Under the pieces are notes generated by a model. That model did not search any database. It was not told the DNA's origin and saw only the letters and a program-made list of their open reading frames with translations. This document shows, one piece after another, positions 35,504-44,176 of a stretch of 64,000 nucleotides of DNA; within the stretch, counting starts at the first letter, position 1; the number at the start of each line of letters is the position of its first letter. Made by a program: the position numbers and the translations under genes. This DNA comes from Bacteroidota bacterium (lineage in GTDB: Bacteria; Bacteroidota; Bacteroidia; Sphingobacteriales; Sphingobacteriaceae), in contig JABDGE010000009.1 of NCBI GenBank assembly GCA_013286235.1, forward strand, positions 1 to 64,000, given 5' to 3'.

Positions 35504-36106
35504 TCACGACGCCTTCCGCCGATTCAGCTCATCACGTATCTTCGCCGCCTTTTCGTATGATTCTTCCGACAGGGCTTCCTGCAAGCGCGTTTTGAGTTCG
35601 TCGACGCTTAGTGTGCTATACCCGCCGGTTGTTGCAGCTGCTGCAGCTTTTTCTTCGGTAGTTTCGTTAATGTTTTCCAGGTACACAAAATCGTTCCCTT
35701 CAATTACGATACCGGCGGTAGAGAGGATGAATTCGTAGGTGTAAATCGGGCAGTCGAACCGCACGGCTACGGCAATGGCATCGGATGTGCGGGCATCGAT
35801 CTCGACGGATCGCTTACCATCCGAACAGATCAGTTTAGCATAAAATATACCGTCGACCAGGTTGTATATAATGATCTCATTTACAGAGATATGGTAGGCC
35901 TGTGCAAAGCTTTTGAACAGGTCGTGCGTAAGCGGCCTGCTCGGCGTCATTTTTTCAATTTCAATGGCGATGGCCTGTGCTTCAAACGCGCCGATAATGA
36001 TCGGCAGCCTTCTGCGACCGCTCACTTCGCCTAAAACCAGGGCGTAAGCACCGGATTGTGTCTGGCTGTAAGACAGCCCGACAATATCCAGTTTTATTTT
36101 CTTCAT
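35504..36106 (-). CDS. Bifunctional nuclease family protein (DUF151) with C-terminal UVR motif
   Basis: A 200-residue protein. The DUF151 domain begins KIKLDIVGLSYSQTQSGAYALVLGE and includes LPIIIGAFEAQAIA and ARTSDAIAVAVRFDCPIY, family hallmarks with conserved Arg and Asp. A C-terminal UVR motif, LKTRLQEALSEESYEKAAKIRDEL, shares the coiled protein-binding element of UvrB. ATG 36106 is chosen over 36121. It follows etfA after 28 bp, an arrangement common in this phylum; the cellular role is not settled. Confidence 0.88.
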   Translation of the reverse strand: MKKIKLDIVGLSYSQTQSGAYALVLGEVSGRRRLPIIIGAFEAQAIAIEIEKMTPSRPLTHDLFKSFAQAYHISVNEIIIYNLVDGIFYAKLICSDGKRSVEIDARTSDAIAVAVRFDCPIYTYEFILSTAGIVIEGNDFVYLENINETTEEKAAAAATTGGYSTLSVDELKTRLQEALSEESYEKAAKIRDELNRRKAS

Positions 36107-36134
36107 ATCATTACCCATCACAAACGAATCCTAT

Positions 36135-37112
36135 TTACGCCGAAGCTTTATATTCTTTTATCGCCGATATTAACTCGGGAACCACCACAAACGCATCGCC
36201 CACTATGCCGTAATCCGCAACCTTAAAAAACGGCGCTTCGGGATCCTTGTTGATCACTACGATCACTTTTGACGAACTTATGCCGGCCAGGTGCTGTATC
36301 GCGCCCGAAATTCCTATTGCAATATACAAATTTGGACTGACAGCAATACCGGTTTGGCCCACATGTTCGCTGTGCGGCCGCCATCCGGCGTCGGATACCG
36401 GTTTTGAGCAGGCCGTTGCGGCCCCCAGCAAGTCTGCCAGTTCCTCAATCATTCCCCAATTTTCCGGACCTTTTAGTCCGCGCCCGCCTGATACGACGAT
36501 ATCGGCGTCCGGCAGCGATACTTTATCAGTTGAACGGACAATCTCTTTGATGACGGTTTTCAGGTCGCCGGGTTTTAAAGCAGGGCCAAAATCTTCAATA
36601 GCAGCGGATGCGCCTTTTTCTTCAATTTTATAGGCATTCGGTGACAGCGAGATTACTTTCTTTTCAGAAATAAGCTCCACGTTGGCAAATGCCTTGCCCG
36701 AAAATGCGGTCTTTTTTACCGTGAATTTACCGTTTGCCTGTTCGGGCAGCGCAACCGCCCCGTCAGCGACACCGGCTTCAAGCTTTACCCCGATCCGCGG
36801 CGCTAAACCACGGCCGGAAAAGGAATTGGAAAGCACTACAATTTCTGCGCCTTCTTTTACGGCAGCTTCGGCGATCACCGATGCATAGGCCTGGTTAATA
36901 AAGTTTTTTAACTTATCATTGGAAACATTTAAGACCTTGTCGGCCCCGTATTTGCCGAGGCCGGCCAATTCTTCCTTGCTTACGTCGCCGATTGAAATGG
37001 CAACGAGGCTGGTTTTATTTTGATCCGCGATTGCGCGGCCATAGGAAACAATTTCAAAGGTTGATTTTTTGAATTTCCCCTCCACATTTTCCGTATAAAC
37101 TAAAACAGGCAT
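36135..37112 (-). CDS. etfA: Electron transfer flavoprotein alpha subunit
   Basis: A 325-residue EtfA. The C-terminal FAD-binding domain shows VSGGRGLKGPENWGM, ATACSKPVSDAGWRPHSEHVGQTG and the tail AIGISGAIQHLAGI, all classical. With EtfB it carries electrons from acyl-CoA and other dehydrogenases to the quinone pool via ETF-QO. It follows etfB after 34 bp, so the two are co-transcribed. Confidence 0.96.
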   Translation of the reverse strand: MPVLVYTENVEGKFKKSTFEIVSYGRAIADQNKTSLVAISIGDVSKEELAGLGKYGADKVLNVSNDKLKNFINQAYASVIAEAAVKEGAEIVVLSNSFSGRGLAPRIGVKLEAGVADGAVALPEQANGKFTVKKTAFSGKAFANVELISEKKVISLSPNAYKIEEKGASAAIEDFGPALKPGDLKTVIKEIVRSTDKVSLPDADIVVSGGRGLKGPENWGMIEELADLLGAATACSKPVSDAGWRPHSEHVGQTGIAVSPNLYIAIGISGAIQHLAGISSSKVIVVINKDPEAPFFKVADYGIVGDAFVVVPELISAIKEYKASA

Positions 37113-37146
37113 ATAATGGTATATAAGATAAGATCAGCGATAAAAA

Positions 37147-37884
37147 TTAAATTACCCTTGCTTCCTCGTGCAATAATCCGACCAGCTTTGCAACATCATC
37201 GGCGGGAACAAGTTTTACCTGGCCGCGGGGCTTTGGCGTTTCATAATCTAACACATTCGATAGTGTACTTACTGCAACTGGTTCGATAACCACCAACGGT
37301 TTGGTACGTGCCGACATAATGCCGCGCATATTGGGTATTTTGGGTTCAGCAACACCTTCGGCAGTACCAGCTACGATGGGCAGGGGAGCACTCAAAACTT
37401 CTTTTCCGCCTTCAATTTCACGCTCTACGGTAACGTCGCTGCCATGCACGTCCAGCTTTTTGATGATAGAAACTGAAGGAAGGTCGAGTAACTCACCCAA
37501 CATTCCCGCTACTTTCGAACCATTGTAATCAATCGACTCACGACCTGTCAATATAAGGTCGAACGGATTCGATTTAACGTAGGCGGCTATTTGCGAGGCC
37601 ACAAACCAGGCATCGTGCGGCTTGGCGTTTATCCTTACCGCATCAGTGGCGCCTATTGCCAGGGCCTTTCGGATCGTTGGTTCTGTGCTTACTTCGCCAA
37701 CATTGATCACGGTAACCGAGCCATTTCCGCCATCCGTCAGCTCGATGGCGCGGGCCAGCGCAATCTCATCGTAAGGATTCAATATAAATTGAACGCCCGC
37801 GGTATTAAATTGCGTGTTGTTATCGGTAAAAGTTATTTTTGTGGTGGTATCAGGCACATTGCTTACACAAACCAGTATCTTCAT
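37147..37884 (-). CDS. etfB: Electron transfer flavoprotein beta subunit
   Basis: A 245-residue EtfB. MKILVCVSNVPDTTTKI, the NPYDEIALARAIEL segment, DLILTGRESIDYNGSKV and the later PNMRGIMSARTKPL match the family. It binds AMP and forms the heterodimer with EtfA. It is the first gene of etfB-etfA-DUF151. Confidence 0.96.
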   Translation of the reverse strand: MKILVCVSNVPDTTTKITFTDNNTQFNTAGVQFILNPYDEIALARAIELTDGGNGSVTVINVGEVSTEPTIRKALAIGATDAVRINAKPHDAWFVASQIAAYVKSNPFDLILTGRESIDYNGSKVAGMLGELLDLPSVSIIKKLDVHGSDVTVEREIEGGKEVLSAPLPIVAGTAEGVAEPKIPNMRGIMSARTKPLVVIEPVAVSTLSNVLDYETPKPRGQVKLVPADDVAKLVGLLHEEARVI

Positions 37885-37983
37885 TGTTATGCTTTTAGTT
37901 TTTACGTACCTGTAAGCTATCGGGGGTGTTGTTTACTCACAAATAGGTTTGTGCAAATTTAGTTAAAAAAGACAGAGTTTAAA

Positions 37984-38304
37984 ATGCAGGCAAACAGATT
38001 AGAAAAGCTGCTGGAATTTATAAAAAAAGAACCGGGCGATCCGTTTTTAAAATATGCGCTGGCGACAGAATATTTGCGCCTCGGCGAAACGGATAAAGCG
38101 CTCTCCTATTACGAAGAGCTGGTAACAAAACACCCGGATTATACCGGAACTTATTACCACCTCGGCAAACTTTACGAAGCATTAGGTCGCCGCCAGGATG
38201 CCATCAATATTTATGAAACCGGCATGAAAACGACGCGGGCGAAGAATGATAACCATGCTTTCGCAGAGTTGAGGGCGGTTTATGATGAACTTATTGAAGA
38301 GTAG
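37984..38304 (+). CDS. Small TPR protein
   Basis: A 106-residue protein consisting of about two and a half tetratricopeptide repeats, visible as PFLKYALATEYLRLGETDKALSYYEEL and TYYHLGKLYEALGRRQDAINIYE. It is cytoplasmic and probably a protein-interaction adaptor. It is divergent from etfB; its stop codon overlaps the start of a GCAGTAGCAGTG repeat island. Specific function unknown. Confidence 0.82.
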   Translation: MQANRLEKLLEFIKKEPGDPFLKYALATEYLRLGETDKALSYYEELVTKHPDYTGTYYHLGKLYEALGRRQDAINIYETGMKTTRAKNDNHAFAELRAVYDELIEE

Positions 38305-38555
38305 CAGTGGCAGTTGCAGTAGCAGTAGCAGTGGAAAGAGTTCATAGCTCATGGTTCATTGCAGCTTCGGCACCTGGTATTGAAAACCAAACTATGAATT
38401 GTCCTGAAATTTCCGGCCATGAACTATCCGCACGTGCGGAATGAACTATGAACCAAAACAAACTGCCGCTTTTCGGATGACTTCGGCCATGAACCATGAA
38501 CTATCAACCATGAACAAAATCAAACCTGCAACTGCTACTGCTACTGCCACTTTTT
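38301..38555. repeat. Imperfect palindromic island with GCAGTAGCAGTG arms (copy B)
   Basis: The left arm (38301-38334) consists of GCAGTAGCAGTG-like words and the right arm (38528-38555) of their reverse complement TGCTACTGCTACTGCCACT. Between them are several CATGAACTATGAAC words (for example near 38440 and 38490). It shares both words with the island at 28784-29000. It fills most of the 279 bp between the TPR gene and the chromate transporter gene. Confidence 0.7.
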
Positions 38556-38583
38556 CCAACTCCCGCCATCAACTATGAGCTAA

Positions 38584-39783
38584 ATGAAAAAACGCCAGCT
38601 CCTTTTTCTCCGCGACGTAGTCATCTATACGTTCACGGCCTTTGGCGGGCCGCAGGCGCATATTGCTGTTTTGTTGCGTGAATTTGTGGAGAAGCGGCGT
38701 TATGTCACCGAAGAGGAATTGATAGAGTTGAATGCCCTCGCGCAACTGCTGCCGGGACCGTCGTCAACCCAAACGCTGGTAGGTATTGCCTGGAAGGTGG
38801 GAGGGCTGCGGCTGGCGATCATCACCTTTTTGATATGGATGCTGCCATCCGCAACTATTATGTGCATTGCGGCCATCAGCTACAAAATGTTCGCCTCAAA
38901 ATCAAAGTTTACCGAGATATTACGTTTTGTGCAACCGGTGGCAGTAGGCATAGTGGCTTATGCTACGTATACGTTTGCAACGCGGTTTTTAAAAAGCCGG
39001 GTAAATACCATGCTGGCGATAGGATCGCTGATCGTTACGCTGATCCTGCAAAATGCTTATGCTTTCCCGATACTGATCCTGCTGGGAGGTATCATTTCCT
39101 CAGCCCTCGAAACCCCACCCCAGGAAAGCGCTTTGCGCATCCGTTTGTTTGCCAACGTCAATCCAAATAAAGTGGGCTATTTTATCGGTATCCTGCTGTT
39201 TTTTGCCGCATTGGGCGCACTTGTAAATCAAACATCTCCTTTTAGCTTGCCTATCCGTTTATTTGAAAACTTTTACCGCAACGGCATCCTCATTTTCGGC
39301 GGCGGGCAGGTGCTGGTTCCGTTATTTTATACCGAGTTCGTCGAGGTAAAGCACTACCTCACCGGATCGGAATTTATCTCCGGTTACGCGCTGCAGCAGA
39401 TCCTGCCCGGACCAACGTTCTCTTTTTCCTCTTTCCTTGGCGGATTAAGCATGGGCAACACCGGCCACGGCATTTTTGGCCAGGTAATCGGAAGCGCGGT
39501 AGCTGTCATCGGCCTGAATGCCCCCGGCCTTATACTCATTTTATTCATCGTACCGTTCTGGGACGACCTGAAAAAAATAACGATGATCAAAAACTCGTTG
39601 AGCGGCATCAACGCAGTGGCTGTTGGTTTTATGGCGACAGCGTTGATCCTCCTTACCCGTCCTTTTGGCTTAAACTGGCTTGCTTACGTGGTTTTGGCGG
39701 CTACTTTTGTGTTGCTGAAGTTCACAAAAGTAAAAGCGCCGGTACTTATTTTGATAGGGATAGGGTTGGGGCTGCTGTTTTAA
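38584..39783 (+). CDS. chrA: Chromate transporter (ChrA family)
   Basis: A 399-residue membrane protein with two homologous halves, each opening with an FGGP or FGGG segment: AFGGPQAHIAVL near 18-29 and FGGGQVLVPLFYTEF near 239-253. Each is followed by QLLPGPSSTQT and QQILPGPTFSF, the paired family motifs. It exports chromate (or a related oxyanion). About 10 TM segments can be drawn. It stands alone on the plus strand. Confidence 0.92.
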   Translation: MKKRQLLFLRDVVIYTFTAFGGPQAHIAVLLREFVEKRRYVTEEELIELNALAQLLPGPSSTQTLVGIAWKVGGLRLAIITFLIWMLPSATIMCIAAISYKMFASKSKFTEILRFVQPVAVGIVAYATYTFATRFLKSRVNTMLAIGSLIVTLILQNAYAFPILILLGGIISSALETPPQESALRIRLFANVNPNKVGYFIGILLFFAALGALVNQTSPFSLPIRLFENFYRNGILIFGGGQVLVPLFYTEFVEVKHYLTGSEFISGYALQQILPGPTFSFSSFLGGLSMGNTGHGIFGQVIGSAVAVIGLNAPGLILILFIVPFWDDLKKITMIKNSLSGINAVAVGFMATALILLTRPFGLNWLAYVVLAATFVLLKFTKVKAPVLILIGIGLGLLF

Positions 39784-39959
39784 CAGGATGGCCTGTGGTG
39801 TACCAATTGAAAATTTACTTAGCGTGTTTAGCAATCGAAAAATTAGGAAAAAAGGGGTTCAAGGGCTTCGGGCTGTGTGGTTCGCTTGCGATAACGATCG
39901 GGATGCCCCGATGAGCGGTGTTTGCCAGGAGATCTCGTGGAACCCAGCTGACGTTAAAA

Positions 39960-40435
39960 TCAAAACCCCATCGGGGTTAAACGTCGGTAGCAAACAAACC
40001 AACCGTTCCTGTGCCGTTAGGTACAGCACAACGCTACGCTGACAATAGGATAAATTTTTGCAATTGTTAAAGGCGATTCCTCAGAATGGATAAATAAAGA
40101 AAAATTCAATCCTTCAGCATTCAGGTGGCAGGAAGGCTATGGCGCTTTTTCCTATTCACGTTCGCAAATAAAACCCGTGGCTAATTATATTGAGAACCAG
40201 GAAGAACATCACCGAAAGAAGACGTTCCTGGAAGAATATAAACAGTTTTTTAAAGAAGTTTGAAATCGAATACGACGAGCGATATATTTTTAAACCGCTG
40301 GAATAAATAGTTCGTTAAGTATTGCACCTACGGCGCAAAATTGCAAGGGTGATTATTTGCTACCGACCTGTTGCACCTACGGCGCAAGAATCCTTTGCTC
40401 CGGATATAAACCCCATCGCGGTCGAACATCAGTAG
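39960..40435. repeat. REP-like palindromes flanking a transposase remnant
   Basis: On the left are AACCCCATCGGGGTT (about 39965-39979) and GTCGGTAGCAAA (39983-39994), then a GTGCCGTTAGGTAC word. On the right are the reverse complement TTGCTACCGAC (40357-40367), two copies of TTGCACCTACGGCGCA (40322-40337 and 40371-40386) and AACCCCATCG near 40409. Inverted REP-like units around a RAYT-type transposase remnant indicate a dead REP-transposase locus. The rest of 39784-40588 holds no gene I can support. Confidence 0.7.
40054..40306 (+). pseudogene. C-terminal remnant of an IS200/REP-associated Y1 transposase
   Basis: The translation from 40063 reads VKGDSSEWINKEKF, then FRWQEGYGAFSYSRSQ and VANYIENQEEHHRKKTFLEEY, the well-known C-terminal part of IS200/REP-associated tyrosine transposases. 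The N-terminal part with the HUH motif is missing. A run of six T at about 40246-40251 shifts the frame: removing one T restores EIEYDERYIFKPLE and a stop at 40304. The gene is dead and truncated. REP-like palindromes flank it. Confidence 0.82.
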
Positions 40436-40588
40436 AAGAAAAATTACACAAAGTTTGCCGTGCCGTACGGAACACAGCCCGTGCATTGGCTCAAATGCCG
40501 CTTCGTTTGTTGCGTATGGCACGCTATCCCATTGTCATTAACTTTAATCCGGGATGGGGTTGGGGTTGCTGTTTTAAAGGAACAAATG

Positions 40589-41320
40589 CTATTTGTTGAT
40601 AGCGATAATGACGAAGTCCTTTGACCTTTCAGTTCCGCTCACCCAAATTTCTCCGTCGCCCAACATCACCGCCCCATTTTTCGTAAATAAGTTGGTCGTA
40701 TAATCCTTTTTGATCTTTGCCTTAAATTTCGGCGTAAAAATTTGGTCGAAATATTTGATAAATAAAGCTGCGTTTTTCACAATCGGATACCCTTTTGGCA
40801 GTACACGTAACACGGGATATTGTATATGCGTTGCCAGCCATTGTTTATCGCCAGTTAATATTGCCCGTTTCGCTGTTCGGACAAAAGTTTCAACTTCGTC
40901 TTCCGTCCCACCTAAATCTGCATACCGATTACCATAATCTCCTGAATTGCTGGATATCGAATATAAACCAAACATTTTTGTCTGACCGGTCGAACTGTCC
41001 GTAAGTGTGCCCTGAAGTTCATCGGGAGGTGTACTGACCATGCCCTTAAAAGCAATCTTTTTGTTGACGGAGTCGGTCAGCAAAAGGATATTTCCATGCA
41101 GGTATCCCGAGACCCTTTGTTTTACACTGTCGGATTTGTAAACGTAATTCCCTTTAACTGTGCTGTCTTTAAATAGGTAAAGCGAAGCCTGGCATCGCTT
41201 ATTGCCGATGCTCCCATTGAAATCCGTCCAACTACCTTCTTCAAATACTTGAGCCCGGGCTGCTAACGTGAAGCAGCTGATAAAAACGATCGGGCAAAAT
41301 ATTTTCGGGTGAAAAATCAT
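40589..41320 (-). CDS. Exported protein of unknown function
   Basis: A 243-residue protein with a signal peptide ending near ARAQ (residue 24). The mature part is mostly beta-strand, with GSIGNKRCQASLYLFKD and VKGNYVYKSD in the first half and WLATHIQYPVLRVLPKGYPI in the second. The second half resembles an NTF2-like or periplasmic domain, but I do not recognise the family. It ends next to the decayed transposase locus and is followed upstream by dnaB on the same strand. Confidence 0.65.
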   Translation of the reverse strand: MIFHPKIFCPIVFISCFTLAARAQVFEEGSWTDFNGSIGNKRCQASLYLFKDSTVKGNYVYKSDSVKQRVSGYLHGNILLLTDSVNKKIAFKGMVSTPPDELQGTLTDSSTGQTKMFGLYSISSNSGDYGNRYADLGGTEDEVETFVRTAKRAILTGDKQWLATHIQYPVLRVLPKGYPIVKNAALFIKYFDQIFTPKFKAKIKKDYTTNLFTKNGAVMLGDGEIWVSGTERSKDFVIIAINK

Positions 41321-41351
41321 TAGCCTGGCTAAAATTCTTTATTGCTGTCAG

Positions 41352-42908
41352 TTAAAACGGCTGCTCATCGTCCATATCATCCATTCGCGACGGCCGGATA
41401 ATAAAATTGCTTGGCTTTTCAAATTCGGTTGAGGGTGCGAGCGAGGTAAACGGATTTGTCTGCTGGAACGCACCGCCCATATCCGCTTCCAGATCGGTGA
41501 ACTTAACGTATTTGCCGACAAATTTCAGTCTTACCCTGCCGGTTTCGCCGTTACGGTGCTTCGCAATGATGATCTCGCCAACGCCTTGTGTGGGCAAATT
41601 ATCCTCGTCAACTTCCAGCCCGTAATACTCCGGACGGTAAAGGAACAGCACCATATCGGCATCCTGCTCGATAGAGCCGGATTCGCGCAAGTCGGATAGC
41701 ATCGGCCGTTTGGAGCCGCCGGGGCGATTTTCAACCGCTCGGCTCAATTGTGAGAGCGCTATAACCGGTACATTCAACTCCTTGGCCACTGATTTTAGTG
41801 CCCTGGATATGCTGCCAATCTCCTGTTCACGGTTACCGCCGCCCTTGCCATCCGCTTTGCCCTGCATCAGCTGGAGATAGTCGATCACGATTAGTTGGAT
41901 ATCATGCTGCGATTTCAGCCGGCGGCATTTCGCCCTGAATTCAAAAATATTTAAGGCCGGGGTATCGTCAATGATCAGCGGGGCTTGCTCTAACCGGTGT
42001 ATCTTAGAGTGTATCTGCGCCCATTCCCACTCTTCCAGGTTGCCTTTGCGTATTTTTTCCTGTTCAATATGGGTTTCGCCCGAGATCAAACGATTCACCA
42101 ATTGTACCGAGGACATTTCGAGCGAAAACACAACAACCGGCTTATTAAAATCGACAGCCGCATTACGGGCGCAGCTCAGTACGAATGCCGTTTTGCCCAT
42201 GGCGGGGCGAGCCGCGATGATGACGAGGTCGGATTTTTGCCAGCCGGAGGTCATCCGGTCAAGGTCCGTAAACCCGGACGCAACACCTGTAAGGCCGTCT
42301 TTTTTATCTTTAAGAGCTTCAATTTCTTTTAACGCCTCATGCATCAGATCATCCATCTTGCGCGAGTCGCGCCGTAGATTATTCTGAGCGATCTCAAACA
42401 GGTTTTTTTCAGCGCGGTCAAGCAAGTCCAACACGTCGGTGGTGTCTTCGTAGGCGAGGTTGATCACATCCGTGGATATCCGGATCAGTTCGCGCTGGAT
42501 ATATTTTTGAATAATGATACGGGAGTGGAACTCAATATTTGCCGCTGAAGCAACCCGGTTGGTAAGCTCAGTGATATAATAAGCGCCGCCGATCATATCC
42601 AATTCGCCGAGTTGACGCAGCTGGGCCGTTACGGTAAGTATATCCACCGGCGAAGATTTTTCAAACAACTGTTTGATCGCCTGGAATATCTTTTGGTGAT
42701 TATCCTTATAAAAAACCTCGGGTTTTAAAATGTCGATCACTGACGACAAGGCGTCCTTCTCAAGCATCAAAGCACCCAAAACTGCTTCTTCCAGGTCGAC
42801 TGCCTGGGGTGGTAATTTGCCCAGGCCTGTGTAGGGGCCAGGGAGGCTAAACCTGGTTTTTCTTTCGGTATTCGGCTTACTGTATTGGTTCTCGTTCTCC
42901 ATAATCAT
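41352..42908 (-). CDS. dnaB: Replicative DNA helicase DnaB
   Basis: A 518-residue DnaB. The N-terminal domain has PPQAVDLEEAVLGALMLEKDA, and the RecA-like domain has Walker A ARPAMGKTAF, DYLQLM Walker B, and SQLSRAVENRPGGSKRPMLSDLRESGSIEQDAD, with the arginine finger region near the end (cores LSRAVE and LRESGSIEQDAD). It unwinds DNA at the replication fork. ATG 42908 or 42902 may be the start. No intein is seen. Confidence 0.97.
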   Translation of the reverse strand: MIMENENQYSKPNTERKTRFSLPGPYTGLGKLPPQAVDLEEAVLGALMLEKDALSSVIDILKPEVFYKDNHQKIFQAIKQLFEKSSPVDILTVTAQLRQLGELDMIGGAYYITELTNRVASAANIEFHSRIIIQKYIQRELIRISTDVINLAYEDTTDVLDLLDRAEKNLFEIAQNNLRRDSRKMDDLMHEALKEIEALKDKKDGLTGVASGFTDLDRMTSGWQKSDLVIIAARPAMGKTAFVLSCARNAAVDFNKPVVVFSLEMSSVQLVNRLISGETHIEQEKIRKGNLEEWEWAQIHSKIHRLEQAPLIIDDTPALNIFEFRAKCRRLKSQHDIQLIVIDYLQLMQGKADGKGGGNREQEIGSISRALKSVAKELNVPVIALSQLSRAVENRPGGSKRPMLSDLRESGSIEQDADMVLFLYRPEYYGLEVDEDNLPTQGVGEIIIAKHRNGETGRVRLKFVGKYVKFTDLEADMGGAFQQTNPFTSLAPSTEFEKPSNFIIRPSRMDDMDDEQPF

Positions 42909-43262
42909 GCCTCAAAAGTATATCAAAAAGTTACCGGCTTATCAACAATTAGCATCTTTTGAAAAGCTGCGGCAAATGCCGTTTTTTCTGGAAATTTAGG
43001 GGGCGGAAATCAACAGTCGATTGTTAAGAAGTATTTTATGGCCTGAAAATCAAGCCCTAATAAACTTGTTAATAACTAAAATTTGCTAATTTCTTAAAAA
43101 ATCAATAATTGTTCAGCGTCACCTAACTTATGTATAACTACAGTTATTTTTCATGAAATGTCTTTCGCAGCGTCTTTCGGACTTTCGGACTTTACTGACT
43201 TTCGGACTTCTTTTAAAGTTAATTAATATGGCTACTTTTGCCGCTTTAATTTTATTAACATT
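42909..43262. other. Divergent promoter region between dnaB and rlmB
   Basis: 354 bp without a gene. It is AT-rich. It contains the repeat word TCTTTCGGACTTTACTGACT at about 43173-43209 (with one extra unit), which also occurs near 61819, and TACTTTTG at 43233-43240, a perfect -7 box for rlmB. No clear -33 element was found. Confidence 0.5.
43233..43240 (+). promoter_or_regulatory. Putative -7 box of rlmB
   Basis: TACTTTTG matches TAnnTTTG exactly, 22 bp before the ATG of rlmB. The leader would be very short. Confidence 0.45.
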
Positions 43263-44045
43263 ATGCCAATAAACCACCGCGACGGCCGCGAATCCAACCA
43301 GTTGATCTTCGGTATTCGTGCTGTTATAGAGGCAATTAAATCAGGCAAAGAAATCGAGTCCTTATACCTTCAACGGGGTCTCGGCGGTGGATTAATAATT
43401 GAGCTGAAAACGCTTTTGCACGAATATGGTATTACCGCTCAGCAGGTACCCATCGAAAAGCTAAACCGCCTTACACCCAAAAACCACCAGGGCGCTGTTG
43501 CCTTCATTTCGCCGATCATCTATCAAAAGATCGAAAACATCATCCCCGAAATTTTTGAGCGTGGCGAAACTCCATTGATTTTGGTTTTAGATGCCATCAC
43601 AGACGTGCGCAACATGGGCGCCATTGCCCGCACGGCCGAATGTGCAGGGGTGCATGCCATCGTTATCCCGGCCAAAGGTTCAGCCCAGATCAACCCCGAT
43701 GCTGTCAAAACATCAGCCGGCGCTTTATACAAGATCCCCGTATGCCGCCACGATAATTTTATTCAAACGGTAAAATTTCTACAGGAATCGGGGCTGCAAC
43801 TGGTTTGCTGTACCGAAAAAACCAACGACTTTATCTACAAACCCGATTACACCGCGCCAACTGCAATCGTTATGGGTTCCGAAGAGGACGGTGTTCGCAA
43901 TGAGATCATCCGCATCGCCGATCACCTCGCAAAAATCCCCATGTTCGGCGAGATTGAATCGCTGAATGTTTCAGTAGCGACTGGGGTTATACTTTACGAA
44001 GTGATAAGACAAAGAGCCCCCCAACCCCCTAAAGGGGGAGTTTGA
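43263..44045 (+). CDS. rlmB: 23S rRNA (guanosine-2'-O)-methyltransferase RlmB-like (SpoU)
   Basis: A 260-residue SpoU-family methyltransferase. The N-terminal substrate-binding domain contains LIFGIRAVIEAIKSGKEIE. The SPOUT knot shows LDAITDVRNMGAIARTAECAG, VKTSAGAL, VMGSEEDGV and IPMFGEIESLNVSVATGVILYE, i.e. motifs 1-3. It methylates the ribose of G2251 in 23S rRNA. The last residues RAPQPPKGGV are encoded by a dispersed intergenic repeat (44016-44043), which also supplies the stop, so the natural C-terminus seems to end near RQR. Confidence 0.92.
   Translation: MPINHRDGRESNQLIFGIRAVIEAIKSGKEIESLYLQRGLGGGLIIELKTLLHEYGITAQQVPIEKLNRLTPKNHQGAVAFISPIIYQKIENIIPEIFERGETPLILVLDAITDVRNMGAIARTAECAGVHAIVIPAKGSAQINPDAVKTSAGALYKIPVCRHDNFIQTVKFLQESGLQLVCCTEKTNDFIYKPDYTAPTAIVMGSEEDGVRNEIIRIADHLAKIPMFGEIESLNVSVATGVILYEVIRQRAPQPPKGGV
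44016..44043. repeat. CCCCCTAAAGGGGG repeat, copy 1 (inside rlmB 3' end)
   Basis: GCCCCCCAACCCCCTAAAGG followed by GGGAGTTT. It is the inverted counterpart of 44135-44162 and related to 55515-55540. It overlaps the last codons and the first base of the stop codon of rlmB. Confidence 0.8.
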
Positions 44046-44134
44046 ATGGGTAAATTATAAAATTTGTTCCCATAAGATAGTTCAAACACTTCGGGTAACT
44101 CATAAGAAAGAGCGCGACATTATATAAACGAATT

Positions 44135-44162
44135 AAACTCCCCCTTTAGGGGGCTGGGGGGC
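44135..44162. repeat. CTCCCCCTTTAGGGGG repeat, copy 2
   Basis: AAACTCCCCCTTTAGGGGGC followed by TGGGGGGC, the reverse complement of copy 1 apart from one position. It lies just before the end of the mannose-1-phosphate guanylyltransferase gene. The pair could fold into a long hairpin between the convergent genes. Confidence 0.8.
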
Positions 44163-44176
44163 GAGGCTGGGGCGTT

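Noticed and set aside
28784-38555. CRISPR array from repeated GCAGTAGCAGTG and GAACTATGAAC words
   Set aside because: Units are short, adjoining and imperfect, with no regular spacers and no cas genes.
39788-40042. An 84-residue open frame after the chromate transporter gene
   Set aside because: It runs through REP-like palindromes and shows no family or coding pattern.
40357-40599. An 80-residue open frame before the 40589 gene
   Set aside because: It consists of REP-like sequence and spacer; no protein family recognised.
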